A stretch of 64,000 nucleotides of DNA from Amphiura filiformis. Taxonomy: Eukaryota; Echinodermata; Ophiuroidea; Amphilepidida; Amphiuridae. The stretch covers positions 96,173,782 to 96,237,781 of the forward strand of contig NC_092628.1 in the NCBI RefSeq assembly GCF_039555335.1. Direction: 5' to 3'. Numbering within the stretch: position 1 is the first letter of the stretch; every line of letters starts with the position of its first letter. Positions 43,509 through 55,250 of the stretch are shown one piece after another. The position numbers were made by a program, and so were the translations under genes. The notes under the pieces were generated by a model. It worked only from the letters and a program-made list of their open reading frames with translations. It had not been told where the DNA came from and ran no database searches.

Positions 43509-44531
43509 GGGTAGGACTACCAATTATCGGACAATGCCAGTTATCGGACGATTACATGGTTTGGACCATGTGGAGTTGTTTCTTCAAGTCAACGTGAATT
43601 TATATCGCATCAAATGAAAGAACGGATACTTACTGCATTTAAATGGCTGCCTTGCAGCTGGTTCCATTTATTATTATTTCGCAAATACGAGCGTGAATGG
43701 ACCGAGTATGCCTCTTTATTATTAAAAACATGTTACTTATGAGGTAGCGTAATTTGGCATGACCAATTTGTGTGGGTCTTGAGCTTTTCATAATTTACTA
43801 AAACTGATATATTTTTATTATTATGTTTGTAAAACTGTGTAGTTTCTGCAGCAACATCTGACATGACCGGTTGCTAACAACGCTTCCGGCTGAATGAAGT
43901 GTCCGATAATTGGCTTGTAAAATCTGTGCATGCCCAATTACCGGACACCCTCTCTGGCCTTCATATAAACAGTGCCAGCCAGCCGGCGCTGTATGTCAAT
44001 TAACATGTTGCACTATGTTAGGTGTATTTTAGCTTATTTGAGCGAAGTTGAGAACGCAAATAGGGTTTGATGTTAAGTTTAAGTTATATTATAATGTTAT
44101 GATTAAAATAGTTGATGCGCCTACAATGTATAGGCCTACATTGTACCTAAATGTGGTTTGCGGTGGGGAAAATGCCACTGTGAAGTATCAGACAATGTCC
44201 AAATATAACCCAAAATCATGAAGGAATATATCAAACTTAACTGCATTTGGTTGAGTTGAAAAAATAGATGTGTGCCGTTATTTTTGCGGGTGTCCGGTAA
44301 CTGGCTGCGTAGTGTCCGATAACTGGCATAGGCGTCCGATAACTGGCAAGATGCCTCAATGTGGTTTTCATCCATATATCTATAATGGCTTGTCTCATCA
44401 ATTCAAATTTTATGTTACATTTAGGGCTGTCTTTGGTCATTACGTGGATGTTCTATAGTTGGGAAAATATTCTTCAGTTTTTTAAATATTGAGCATATTG
44501 CTTAAGTGTCCGATAATTGGTAGTCCTACCC
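43509..44531. mobile_element. 1.02-kb TIR element with TA target duplication and subterminal repeats
   Basis: The ends are TA|gggtaggactaccaattatc ... gataattggtagtcctaccc|TA, perfect over about 25 bp. The word tgtccgataa(t/c)tgg or its complement recurs at least seven times inside near both ends. Open frames in the body do not resemble a transposase I know. It is a non-autonomous DNA transposon, perhaps Tc1/mariner-like from its TA duplication. Confidence 0.87.
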
Positions 44532-45201
44532 TAAATACTAATTGTGTGTAAAAATGTCACAAAAAAATCAAATTTGATTATAAAAAGGTTTTATTTGTCT
44601 GTCTTTGGGATGATGTTGTTATCAATAACTCCCGATATTTTGTGTCGCCAAATTGATGATTTCGAAATTCCCCGTACTGCCGTAATATTTTCATGGGGCC
44701 TAATTTTTATGTTTTTGCATAAACATTTTTTTTTTTTTTTCAATCATTTATAAAATTTATTTTTTGTAAACATTTTTGTAGAATTTTAAACATATGCAAT
44801 GGCTGTAAAAGCATCTAGAATTCATTTCAAATTAAACAGCGAAATCCTCAATCAATTAAGAACGTATACAATAGTCAACCCGCACCCGCCATGTTATTTG
44901 GATAGATCCGTTCGACGTCACGTTCTGAATCAGAAGCACTGATCTCTACACACCTCAGAAGTCGCTGCTCAGTGGCATAAATATCTCCAGGATACATCAT
45001 GCATACGTACATGTGTATGTACGGACATGGCGACTTCAAATCTGTAACCATGTACAGTGTACTGACAGTCGATGCACAAAACAGATTTGATTTAAGCAAA
45101 GTAAGTATACACCTTGTATATTTTAGCTTAACAAATAACAGCAACACACACTGCACATGAACTGCACCAGTGTGTACAGTATGCATGGTATGGGTTGATC
45201 C

Positions 45202-45392
45202 TTCATGTAATTATTTCGTGTAATCTAATCCTAACTCTAACCCTAATCCTAACCCTAACCCTAAGCCTAATCCTAATCATAACCCTAATCCTAACCCTAA
45301 CCCTAATCCTAACCCTAATCCTAACCCTAAGTTTAACCCTAACTCTAACCCTAACCCTAACCCTAATTCCGTGTAAAATTACATGAAGGAAT
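45202..45392. mobile_element. telomere-like repeat flanked by inverted repeats
   Basis: tccttcatgtaattatttcg (left) and ttacatgaagga (right, in acacggaat context) are inverted and enclose 45225-45366, a run of CCCTAA/TCCTAA/ACTCTAA variants. Inverted ends around a minisatellite suggest a MITE whose core expanded. Confidence 0.75.
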
Positions 45393-47452
45393 AACCACAG
45401 TATGGCTTTACTTATAATTGTTTTCATCATTCATGGTTTTAGTTTCACCGGCATGCATGCGTCATAGTCTATCTACCTCGAGACACTGGCACTAGCTTTG
45501 AAGTTTAGCGTGTTCCGCGTCAGAGCGTTACTTGCGTGTACATAGGGCCTACTTTTATGCGGGCATCAATGTGCCGCATAAAATTATGTGCACACAACTT
45601 AACCACGCTAAAGCTGGTTTCATACTACCCTGCCGCTTGCCGCAGAGAGGCGTGGCGCACGCGGATTGCAAACAAACGGACACAATCAAGGCTTGTCAAT
45701 GGTTGAAACGCCCTGCCGCTTGCCGCAGTGGCAAGCGGCAGAAAACTAGTGCCGTCGTCTCGATGCAGTTGGCAATTAAGCTATTTGTTTGAGGGAGTTG
45801 AGATTTAAAAGCATATCTCAAATTATTCCACTTGTTCATGTTATTGGTCATTGGGAATTAAGGCCGTCAGCCTTTCGCCATCTTGTGGGTACAAATGATA
45901 CGCGTGTTCATGCGTCGGACACTACGCCGCCGGGCGCAGCTTGCCATGAAACTGTTATCATGCATCATCACGCATGGAGATCGAAGGACCATCGCAGCAT
46001 GTACCCACAATATGGCGGCATATGAGTATGACGTCACGCTGACAGCCTCTATTGAATGAATGCAGCTTTCAACAGCTGTACACAATCCAACTGCGATCCT
46101 ATATCGCGTATTTCAAACTACAACACGAGCGGTCGAGCGCACAATGGATACCAAAATTACCATACAATACCAACCAATCATGAGTGCATTGGCATGGATG
46201 GGTCTGCGTTAGGCATGAACAGTCGGACATGGTGGCGTATATCGCGCAGTGTACGCACAAATTTGTCACGCTATGCCTATGTCAGGCTGTGTTCATTCAA
46301 TTGGAATAATTATTCCATCTGTAAAGCACATGAAGGCTAATAGGCCCGAGCATCACAAATACCGTTAGGCATGAGCGGCTGACGCTAAGCCCAGCCCCAG
46401 CAGTAGTACATGTACATAGTTTCATAGTTTCATAGTTTTATTTCATCTCAAGCAAAATGTACAATACAAAATATATAATAACAAAAATGATTATAATAAT
46501 ACAAATATAAAAATAATTAGGAAAAGCTATTCAAATAATATGCAAATGAGACGTGGACGTCACTAAACGCAGAGCGTGATGAGTGTGACGCCCAGTAGAA
46601 AAAAGTTGCAAAAAAAAAAACCCAAAACATTAAACAATGAACATTAATGAACCTAACATTTGAAGAGTCATGATGTTTGAAGCATCTCTCTTATGTCATG
46701 TTCTCTAGACCTAGTATATAATAGGCCTATTTTGCAGTAAACATTTGACGAGCACGTACTACCAACCATGATGTTGCAGAGTCAGAGCCAAAAACGTGTA
46801 CGGTGCAAAGTTCATTCATAAATTTCCACTCTGCAACAGCAGATTGCCTCAGCAGCAAACAGGGCAAGTGCATTTCAATGCAGTAATTACGCCATCGCCA
46901 TGTAGGCCTACGGTTAAAATATGTGCTCGTCAAAGGTTCACTGCAAAAATATTATAGGGACTACTTTTCACCTTAGGGAGATAATTGGAAATATATTATA
47001 TCAATCATGCATTTAAACAAAGTTTGCTGACTCAAGCTTGCCTTGTGCGTATGCATGTATGTAGGCCTGGCCTAGAGTGGGGTTTTGAGTACGGTACTAG
47101 TCTAATGTGCATCATGTTCAACACTGTTCATGTCACGTCCGTCCGATAGTGATGTCAGTTACAGTGCGCTGTAAGCGCTGAGAAACCACCCCTTGATGTG
47201 TGCATGTACGCTCTGTGCGATTAACATGTGTGCGAAGTGTAAAATTCACCAAAGTATGCGCATTTACACAACACGCAATTAAGCACAATTCGCGACAGGT
47301 GCTGTGCCTACAGCCTACTTGATACATTTATGGCGTGCAGAGAACGCGCATTAAAAGGGCATTTTGTGATCCACAGCCTCATCCACCCACTATTCTCAAA
47401 AAAAGTTGTGATTTTTATACCACTCACTGTACCTTTGGCTACATAATGTTTG
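45393..47452. other. intergenic DNA with scattered palindromes
   Basis: ccgcttgccgcagtggcaagcgg at about 45716-45740 is a short palindrome, and its half occurs at 45632 too. gccatcttgtgggtaca (45877) and tgtacccacaatatggc (45999) are inverted. No gene recognised. Confidence 0.5.
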
Positions 47453-47868
47453 GGGCTGTGCAATAATTATGAGCCCTGGGGAGGGTAAAATTGGGGGAGG
47501 CAAGAAATTTTGGTGAGTCGAAGGGGGGGAAGCAATTTTTGGCAAAGCTGAGAGGGGCAAGAGATTTTTGGCACGCTGCTTTTAGGGCGCCTTTTAAATA
47601 AAACGCTCTAAAAGGCGTGGGAAACTGTAGGGAAACGCTTAAATATGCAAATTTTCATGCTCGCTACGCTCGCAACATGTACATAGACCATTTAAAGTTT
47701 GTAAATTGGCATGTGCAAGTGGGGGGGGGGCAAAGATTTTTTGGCAGGCTGAGAGGGGGGGGCAAGCAATTTTTGGCAGGCCGAGAGAGGGGGCAAGCGA
47801 TTTTTGGCGAGCCATTTGGAAATTTTACCCCGGCCTCATAATTATTGTACACCGGGATTGCACAGCCC
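47453..47868. mobile_element. 416-bp TIR element
   Basis: gggctgtgcaataattatga at the left is matched by ctcataattattgtacac and gattgcacagccc at the right. The interior repeats ggggcaagcgatttttggca-type words. The same end (gactgtgcaataattatg) occurs alone at about 1104. Confidence 0.78.
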
Positions 47869-48701
47869 TTATGTACCAAAAATTTCTTGCAGATTAATTT
47901 GTTTAGCCAAAATATCACCAAATTTGAATTTCCTTCAACTGGTATGTACCAGAACGAAATTACAACAGTGGCCTATGGAGCAGTGCAGTGTAATACACTA
48001 AATCATGCATATAAACTCGCAAACGCAAAATTGGAATCAACTGAAATTTTGGGAATAAGCTTTTTTCGTAGATATCTATTGAAAAATGTCATAAAAAGAG
48101 GATGCTAGGATCACAAAATCCTCCTTTAATGTAAGTTGACACGCACAGTGACAATTAAAAAAGACAAATATTTTTTTGCTAATTATTTAAAGCTCTCAAA
48201 TTTTGGAAGATTAAAAAAATTAATTAATTAAAAATGCACTCGTAAAGTTAGATATTCATAAAAAAAAAAAATGTAATGGGTTTGAGCACTCTAAATTCCA
48301 AAGTTAGTCACTTGTATAAAAGTAGGCTAAACTTGTTATAGCAATATTGTAAAATATGATGAGTTCGCCCCCCCCCCATTTTATTTTTCAAAATTCCGCT
48401 TTTTACACAATTTACATAATAGCAAGTTGGTGGTGCGCGCCCTTAGACATTTGGCTACGGGCTGCGGATAGCAAGGACAATTTTCAGAAAAAAAAACAAC
48501 ACCATGTTGTCATCAAAGTTTCACCAGTTTTCTATAACATGGCTAGAAAGAAATTGCCCCATTTTGCACTACAGAAGAAGAGCTGAACCACTGCCCTTGT
48601 GAAGTAATTTTGTGAGCTAAGATTTGATTAATACCCAGTTATGTGAGTAAAGAACAAGAAAGACACGAGAATTCATCTGGTTTAGCTCTGACAATTCAAC
48701 T

Positions 48702-48754
48702 NNNNNNNNNNNNNNNNNNNNNNNNNNNNNNNNNNNNNNNNNNNNNNNNNNNNN
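48702..48754. other. assembly gap (53 N)
   Basis: A run of 53 undetermined bases. Its true length is unknown. Confidence 1.
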
Positions 48755-50057
48755 CAAAAGCAACCAAACTTGAGCCAAATCTCAATATGAGAGCTTGCAT
48801 GTAATGGTGGTATTCAAGGTCAAAGGTCATTTGAGGTCAACTTGTAAATAGGCTGAAAAGGATGATTATTACTTGTGTTTACATTGTCCGACGTACGCCC
48901 GGGAGTAGCCGGGACTTGGCCGGGAGTAGCGGTAGGCGTTGCCAGGAGTAGTGGCAGTGTGAACGATGGTCAGCGTAAGTTCCGCCAGGCGCGTACATCG
49001 ACGATTTACTCCTGACAAAAGTCAGGAGTAGCAAGCTGGGTGTACACTCCGCCAGGTGTAAGTTGCAATGTAAACACTGCTACTCCTGACACCCGGTGTA
49101 AGTTTCACCTTTTGTTGGTCGGAACTAAGACATTACATATTGCGTGGTTGAAAAAGGTCACAGAAACACTGGAAGTGGTAGTCGATGTTTACACCGACCA
49201 GAAGTGAATGCTTGGTGGATCGGCGTAGTGCTAGGAGTAGGCTAGGTGTGGACACGCTGTAGGAGTAGCGAAAATATTTGTGGAATTTTTATCATTGTTA
49301 GCGTAACTTTACGCCGGGAACTCATTGAATTAGTGGACATGCTTGTAAGTCCTTGTCAACTTCCAGTACATGTATAGGCCTTATAGGGATCAGCAGGAGT
49401 AACATATTTCCTTTTTCGTAGCAGAATTGGGACTAGGATCATATGCATAGGCTCTTAAAACCTGTGACTAAAACTGTTGAACATTGCTTTAATTGCCAAG
49501 TAATAGGAATAGATCTTTTATTTTATTACACAGGAGTGTAAAATTTAATTCTTCATTATTCTTTGTTAATTTGTATTTTTTGATTTTACAGCTAGAAGAA
49601 CCTTAATGTAGAAGGAAAGTATATAGAGAGCTTTTTTCCGAAATGGCAGTATATCACAAGTAACAAGTTACAGACTTCGAGGTTTCCAGAGGTAAGAAAT
49701 TGAAAAGCAAGCCAGTATTGCAGTGGGGGCAATCTCTCCCCGGGAAATCTCTGTGCTCCCTGATACTAATGTAGATTCCATATCATGTTGGAGCGATGGG
49801 AAAAGGTTAAAGGTCATTGGACCTCGACCATTGTCCCAAATAGTGGACGATTGGTCATTAAGACTATTGGTCATTAAGATTTATATTATCAATTTCTGAT
49901 TCGCGTCTCAAAGAAACTTGCCATGAAAGAAAAAGGAGTTATGTTGTTCGTACAATCAACTATAATTTTTGTTGACATAATTATAGGCCTAAATCATGTA
50001 CTTCACCATGTTAAAAACTTCACCATGTTATTTGAATTTTATATTGATTTGGGCAAT

Positions 50058-50215
50058 GATACCAAGGCAGACAGAAAGTCAGATGGAGGGATGAGATAGC
50101 AAGTTTCATAGGGATCAGGTGGATGGCAAAAGCAAATGACAGGAAACTTTGGTGCCAACTTGGGGAGGCTTTCGCCCTGCAGTGGGCTGAATACGGCTGA
50201 TGATGATGATGAAAT
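50058..50215 (+). mobile_element. 3'-terminal fragment of a LINE with (TGA)n tail
   Basis: Read in frame from about 50083, RWRDEIASFIGIRWMAKAND then RKLWCQLGEAFALQWAEYG* matches the C-terminal RW-x-D-(x)n-W-(x)n-DR-x(2)-W-x(2)-LGEAF-x(2)-QW signature of non-LTR ORF2 proteins. It ends in tgatgatgatgatg. Only this 5'-truncated end is present. Confidence 0.85.
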
Positions 50216-50337
50216 CAAAATTGTGCTTAGCTTATTATTTTACTATAGGACTATTTTTACTTCACTACTATATGTGCGTGTTTATAGTGAGCCAGATTAT
50301 CCGGTATTTAGCGTATATTAACATAAATCAATTGTTA

Positions 50338-50768
50338 GGCCCAAAAAAAATAACTGTTTGTTTGTCCTCCACAGCTTTGAAAGAGGACGTGCGGGCGGGC
50401 GGATTTTAAAAAAAAACCATTTTGTGTATTTAATATGCAGTTATAATAATTTGTGTTCATGACATAGTCTTTTAATGATTTCATATCCAATGTATTTTGA
50501 AGTCAATAAAAATAATAGACTATGACATGAACACAAGCTATAACTTTGCATATTGAAGACACAAAATGTTTTTGGGGGCTTTTTTTTACTTTCAACCATG
50601 AAAGATCTTAGTATTTAGCTCTAGCTAGGTCCAGAGATAGGGCCTACTCCAAATCTGAAGTTGAATTTTACTTATTTTTATAAAAAAAAATTTATAAAAA
50701 AAATTGGTCAGGCCTTGATCTGAGGAGCGGGCAGTGGAGGACAAACAAACAACCTATTTTTTTTGGCC
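50338..50768. mobile_element. 431-bp TIR element with TTA duplication
   Basis: TTA|ggcccaaaaaaaataactgt and, inverted at the right, ...aacctattttttttggcc|TTA. The terminal repeats continue through tttgtttgtcctcc for about 33 bp. A second internal inverted pair (tgtgttcatgacatagtc / gactatgacatgaacaca) is at 50450-50540. The 3-bp TTA duplication fits PIF/Harbinger-type MITEs. Confidence 0.85.
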
Positions 50769-52221
50769 TTATTGCAGTATAATAAGTCCACTACAATTTT
50801 AACATTATTGAGCCCCTCCATTCCACGGGCACCACCTGCACAAAAGTGATGTTCGCTCCAACTAGATATTGAACATATTATAGACCGTATTTACACTATT
50901 TTTGCCCCCCCCCCTCAATGCCCCATCATTTGTTTCAACCGAAACATTTGAACCAGAAGTCCAAATATAGTTAGTCATTTTGGTGTGATTTTTAAGCTTA
51001 CCTATTTTTTCTTGAATTACTGTTGTGAAAAAGACCTAATAAATGCCCCCTCTTTGAAAATGCAACATCACCATTTAGTAAATACTGTACTGGCTACAGC
51101 TTACAGACCCAGTACAGACCAAACACACTAGAAACCCACAAAGACAAGAAAGTGCTCATATTTGGCGAGGCTAGGCGAGAAAAGGTAAAAGACAAGGTAG
51201 CATACAAGAATTTGTCTTTAAAAAAGTTCACGGATCAAGTGTATAGTACATACTATGTACTTTGATCTAACATTTAATATTCACATCTAACCTACTCTGC
51301 ACTTATTCGACAATAAATAAGTGATATGAGGCTTAATAATGATACCTGCGTCTTGACTCTGGAAAACAATATTTTTAAAAAGCTCATTTTGCATTTAGTT
51401 TTTAAGCCACCTCGGGACACACCGACACCGCCTGGCTAATAATTATTTGGTGCAGCAGAGACATTAAAATGAATACACGGGATCGATACACGTGAATTGC
51501 TATGCACGATTTTGATATCAGACGAAAATCTTCGGATACCGGGTTAGAAAATGATGAATATCTCCCGTAAATGAATTTTTCTCAAGAAACCAGATGTGGT
51601 CTCATACACTTGAAAATATGTGTTGAACAGATATGATGGTCGCTAGAATGCGCTTTGAAAATTGGCCGTGCGCTTTGAACTCAAAATCGGACCAAAACTC
51701 TAATTTTATATTGCGTTGGTCCTGTATGGACTACAACGTGTAGTACAGCTGCACTCACTACTAGGCAGTATAAAAGTCGATGACCATTGACCTCAATGGG
51801 GTATACAAGCTTATTCATGCACAACCAAGATCGATTACCCGGCTATTGTGAGTAGCCTAAGTCATGTCCCTCAACTAATTATTCGTCTCAAAGAGCTTCA
51901 AAGGTCTGAACCAAATGGCCAATCGTGGCTGTGGATTCAACCTACCATGGCGATTTCTGCCATGAAGATATAGGGTCGATGACACTGTGCGGGAGCCACC
52001 TACAGGATCTCATTTTGCATTTAGGTTTTTATTGCGCTGCAAAGTAGCAAAACTTTCTTTATATATGGCCCAATCCGTGCGCTGGAAAAGGCTATCCTCT
52101 TACAACCTATCAACAGGTCTGATTTCTGTAATGAGGTGTCACCAGGTTTGCAAGAGATAATAATACCAAATATAAAGACCATGAAATTCACCACATCACA
52201 ACCAAGCTCACATTGGGACCC

Positions 52222-52294
52222 AATAAAAATTCCTTTAAAAAAGGAATGGGCACCCAATTTGGGTGCCCATTCCTTTTTTAAAGGAATTTTTATT
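52222..52294. repeat. near-perfect 73-bp palindrome
   Basis: aataaaaattcctttaaaaa then aggaatgggcaccca, att, and the exact reverse complement. The arms are about 35 bp. It gives similar peptide reads on both strands, which are artefacts. Confidence 0.9.
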
Positions 52295-52959
52295 AACTCA
52301 TTGCTAGCTTTTGTTAGGGTCAGGGTGTCAGGGATATTTGTCTTTGTCAATATTATACAGGTTTATACACATGGGTTATTACAAGCGTTAATAAACATTC
52401 AATTAACTATAGATAATAGACTTAGTTTTGTGCAATGTAGTTATATTGAACTTTATCTGAAGTAAATAACATGCTACACAGTTTTCTATACAGAATGATG
52501 AGGCCTTTTGTGATGAGGCCTGACCTCGACCTGCTAGTTTTGATTTAAAACCAAATCAGTTATGTGTATTGTCAGCATGTGATGGCTATAAGCCAATTAC
52601 AAACATGTTTCTAAAAAAGGCTAAACAATTCCTACACTGGATAGACTCTTGGCTAGGTTAAGTGCTAATAGTAAGTTGTCATGTTGGGCAAGATTAGATA
52701 AAGGCATACAAACTAGGGTATGAGATATTGGAAATATTTCCTAGCCTCTTAAGCACATGGTTGGTGGGCTATATAGATATTCAAGACACAGGGTATGTAA
52801 GGGACAAACTGTGCATATGAGATGTGGGTGCAAGTGGCATCATTTCACTACCTTGAAAAAAGGCGAGGAATGGCTCAGATTAAGTCTTGCTCAGATCCTG
52901 GACAAGTTTGGCAAGGAAAGGCAAGGTACATCCAGCACATCCATACCCTTGTCTGGAAT

Positions 52960-54860
52960 ATAAGATTCCACACCACCAAATCACACCATGAAGGTAAATG
53001 GCTGGTAAAAAAAAATCAGTGTTTTTATTGTAAGAACCACACCGGGATTGATTTCAAAAGAATTAAGGCTCACGTGCCTATCTTTGTGATAGCTGTACTT
53101 TGTGGATGGTTTTCTCAATATCTAAGCATAAAAAGATTACATTTGTTACAATTATGAAATTTGAGGCACGTTTTTTGTTCTCGAGATCTTCACCAGATGA
53201 CGTCACTACATATAATCAGTGTGCTGTAAGATTGACAGGATGTACATAGTTTTCAACATGTCACTGTGAAAAAACAAGCTTGCAGCTGCTCCTTACCTAC
53301 CCAATATTTGTTGGTTATATGGAAGAACATATCATAAACATTAGGTAACATGGTGTTTTGAATGAAGCAGGGAGGTTTAACAATGAGAAAACGATCAATT
53401 CCTCCATATCTTTTAATACATACATGAATAGGAACTCTATTTGGCCGTGTGTACCCTGTATTTGACATGTATGACAGACACTCTAAAAACACTGGCAATG
53501 TGCTATATTAAGATCACTGAGCAAGATAAAATACAAATTGTCATGATTGTGGAATAGTGGAACACCTGATTTTTTGGCATATTTGTCATGTTTACACATG
53601 TCCCAACTTGCACCTAAATGGAATCAGCCAAATTTGTTGTGTTTGTAATTGTAGGTCATCAGAGCAAAGTTCGACATAATTTATTTTATTTATTACACTT
53701 TATCACTGGCACAGAATTACAAGAAATATATAATATTGCACATAAGTTACATCAAAAATTACACAATATTATGAAAGGAACATTTGTTTTAAAAGTCAGT
53801 GAATGGCTGGAGCGAACAGGTGCCAGGCACCTCTAAGACCGCCCCCACCAAAACCAAAAAAGAAGGGAAGGGAAAAATAAATTAGAGGGGAAAATGCAGG
53901 TAAGTTACATTTGCCTGCAATTTGGACAATTACAAAATGAGGTCCAAGTGCAAACAGAAGTTGCATCAAAGGTGCGAGCAAATTTGGACTGGTAAAACTC
54001 CAAAACTTGGTGCTTAAATGAAGCAACAGAATTATTCAAGAATAATAATTCAAGAATTATGACATTATGTCCTCCTATATAACTGCATGTTAAACGGCCA
54101 TAATAACCAGCAGGGTTTATTTCACTTTACCTTGTTATTTCAGCTCAAATGGACAGAAACCTTTCCCGATAATTATTATTAGCATTATTTTAGCATTTTA
54201 AGTGCATAATAACAAATTTAAAATTTGAAGGAAATCGTACATTAAGGCTTTAAGCTTACCTGAAAAAGTCTTCTTACCATGCTAAAGTACATGTAATTAT
54301 TAATCAGCTAGTCAAGACCATTCCTCTTGTACAAGATATTAATTAAGGCCTATAAGCCTAAACTGAAAAATTGGGGTTTTGTGGAGTAGGCTAGGTGCTA
54401 GTTACTGACTCGGAGACATGACTGAGTTTGGTTTAATGCAGTTGCAGTAATCTGTCTGCTTTCAATTTTATTTTTGTTCAGATATGACCATGTATGTGAC
54501 CATCTGCCATCAAGAAACCTGCCACAAACAAGAAAAGCCATTAAAAGGGGATGCTGTGTTTCATGGGTAAGTCCAACTCACTGAACTATTGCTTTGCCTA
54601 CTTAACAATAGGTATGGTTATATTAATGTTTGTTTCAACTTGTTCTGTGACTCAATTAAAAATATCTGAAAGGTTGAGAAACAAAAATTAGGCCCTGCCT
54701 GATTATCATAATTATCTTAATGTTGCTATCTTCAGTAGATAGCACATGGTTAGCAATACACATGCTGCATTAATTCTAGTCGGCAACTCGGCATCAATAC
54801 TTAAACTTGAATAATTTCACTTTTAATGGTCGAGATATGTTGAGAAAGGCTACAGATCAT
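52960..54860. repeat. segmental duplicate blocks (5' set), unidentified
   Basis: Blocks at about 52967-53045, 53325-53420, 53460-53560 and 54205-54845 recur at about 60663-60745, 60775-60870, 59221-59335 and 59468-60610 in changed order. Open frames here (for example 52822-53157) give no protein I recognise. The block at 54481-54566 looks exon-like (tgttcag|AT... GG|gtaagt), but it is repeated and its frame is broken in the other copy. Confidence 0.75.
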
Positions 54861-54871
54861 GTATGACCCTT

Positions 54872-55248
54872 TATCATTCAGTAGACATGAATAACAACAT
54901 TTCATTGGTTAATAGCCAAATAATATAATTTCGTATTGTTCAGCGTTCATAAATTACCGTACAATATATAGCCGTATTATTCAGCTCTTAATCAGTACCG
55001 GTAATTAACGGGCCTGCATACTCGCATTGTATTGTGCTGATCGCGTATGCGGTAGAGACGGCAATTACGTGCATATTCGCATCGCGTGCTAAGTGTGCGT
55101 CACACGTTGGCACTAAGCGCACTGTATTACATGGCCTGGCGGTAGTTGCATGACAGAAAACTGTAAAGCATGCATTGAAGAGTTTGGAGTAGGCCTATAA
55201 CTTGATCACTTTATGATTGTGGTATTATTTAATTATTATTTTTATTTA
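54872..55248. mobile_element. element Q, copy 1 (split by a later insertion)
   Basis: It starts tcattcagtagacatgaata and runs, through gatcgcgtatgcggtagaga, to the simple TTTA tail. Copy 2 at 58604-59080 has the same sequence and an inverted end ttcatgtctactgaatgata. Here the tail is interrupted by the element at 55251-56943. Confidence 0.75.
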
Positions 55249-55250
55249 TA

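Noticed and set aside
42886-45370. A chromosome end (telomere)
   Set aside because: CCCTAA units are degenerate, short and embedded in other repeats on both sides, so they are interstitial.
45195-45430. Open frames of alternating Leu/Thr or Arg/Val
   Set aside because: They are six-base telomere-like repeats read in frame.
52130-52465. Protein-coding gene from frames on both strands sharing KIPLKKEWAP
   Set aside because: The similarity is produced by the perfect palindrome at 52222-52294.
52757-53157. Zinc-finger-like gene (CFYCKNH, MRCGCKWHH words)
   Set aside because: Cys/His spacing fits no known finger, the frame is short, and part of the segment is a repeated block found again at 60663.
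54481-54566. A real exon (YDHVCDHLPSRN...) with AG/GT borders
   Set aside because: It recurs at 59745-59868 within a duplicated block where the same frame is interrupted by stops; no partner exons were found.
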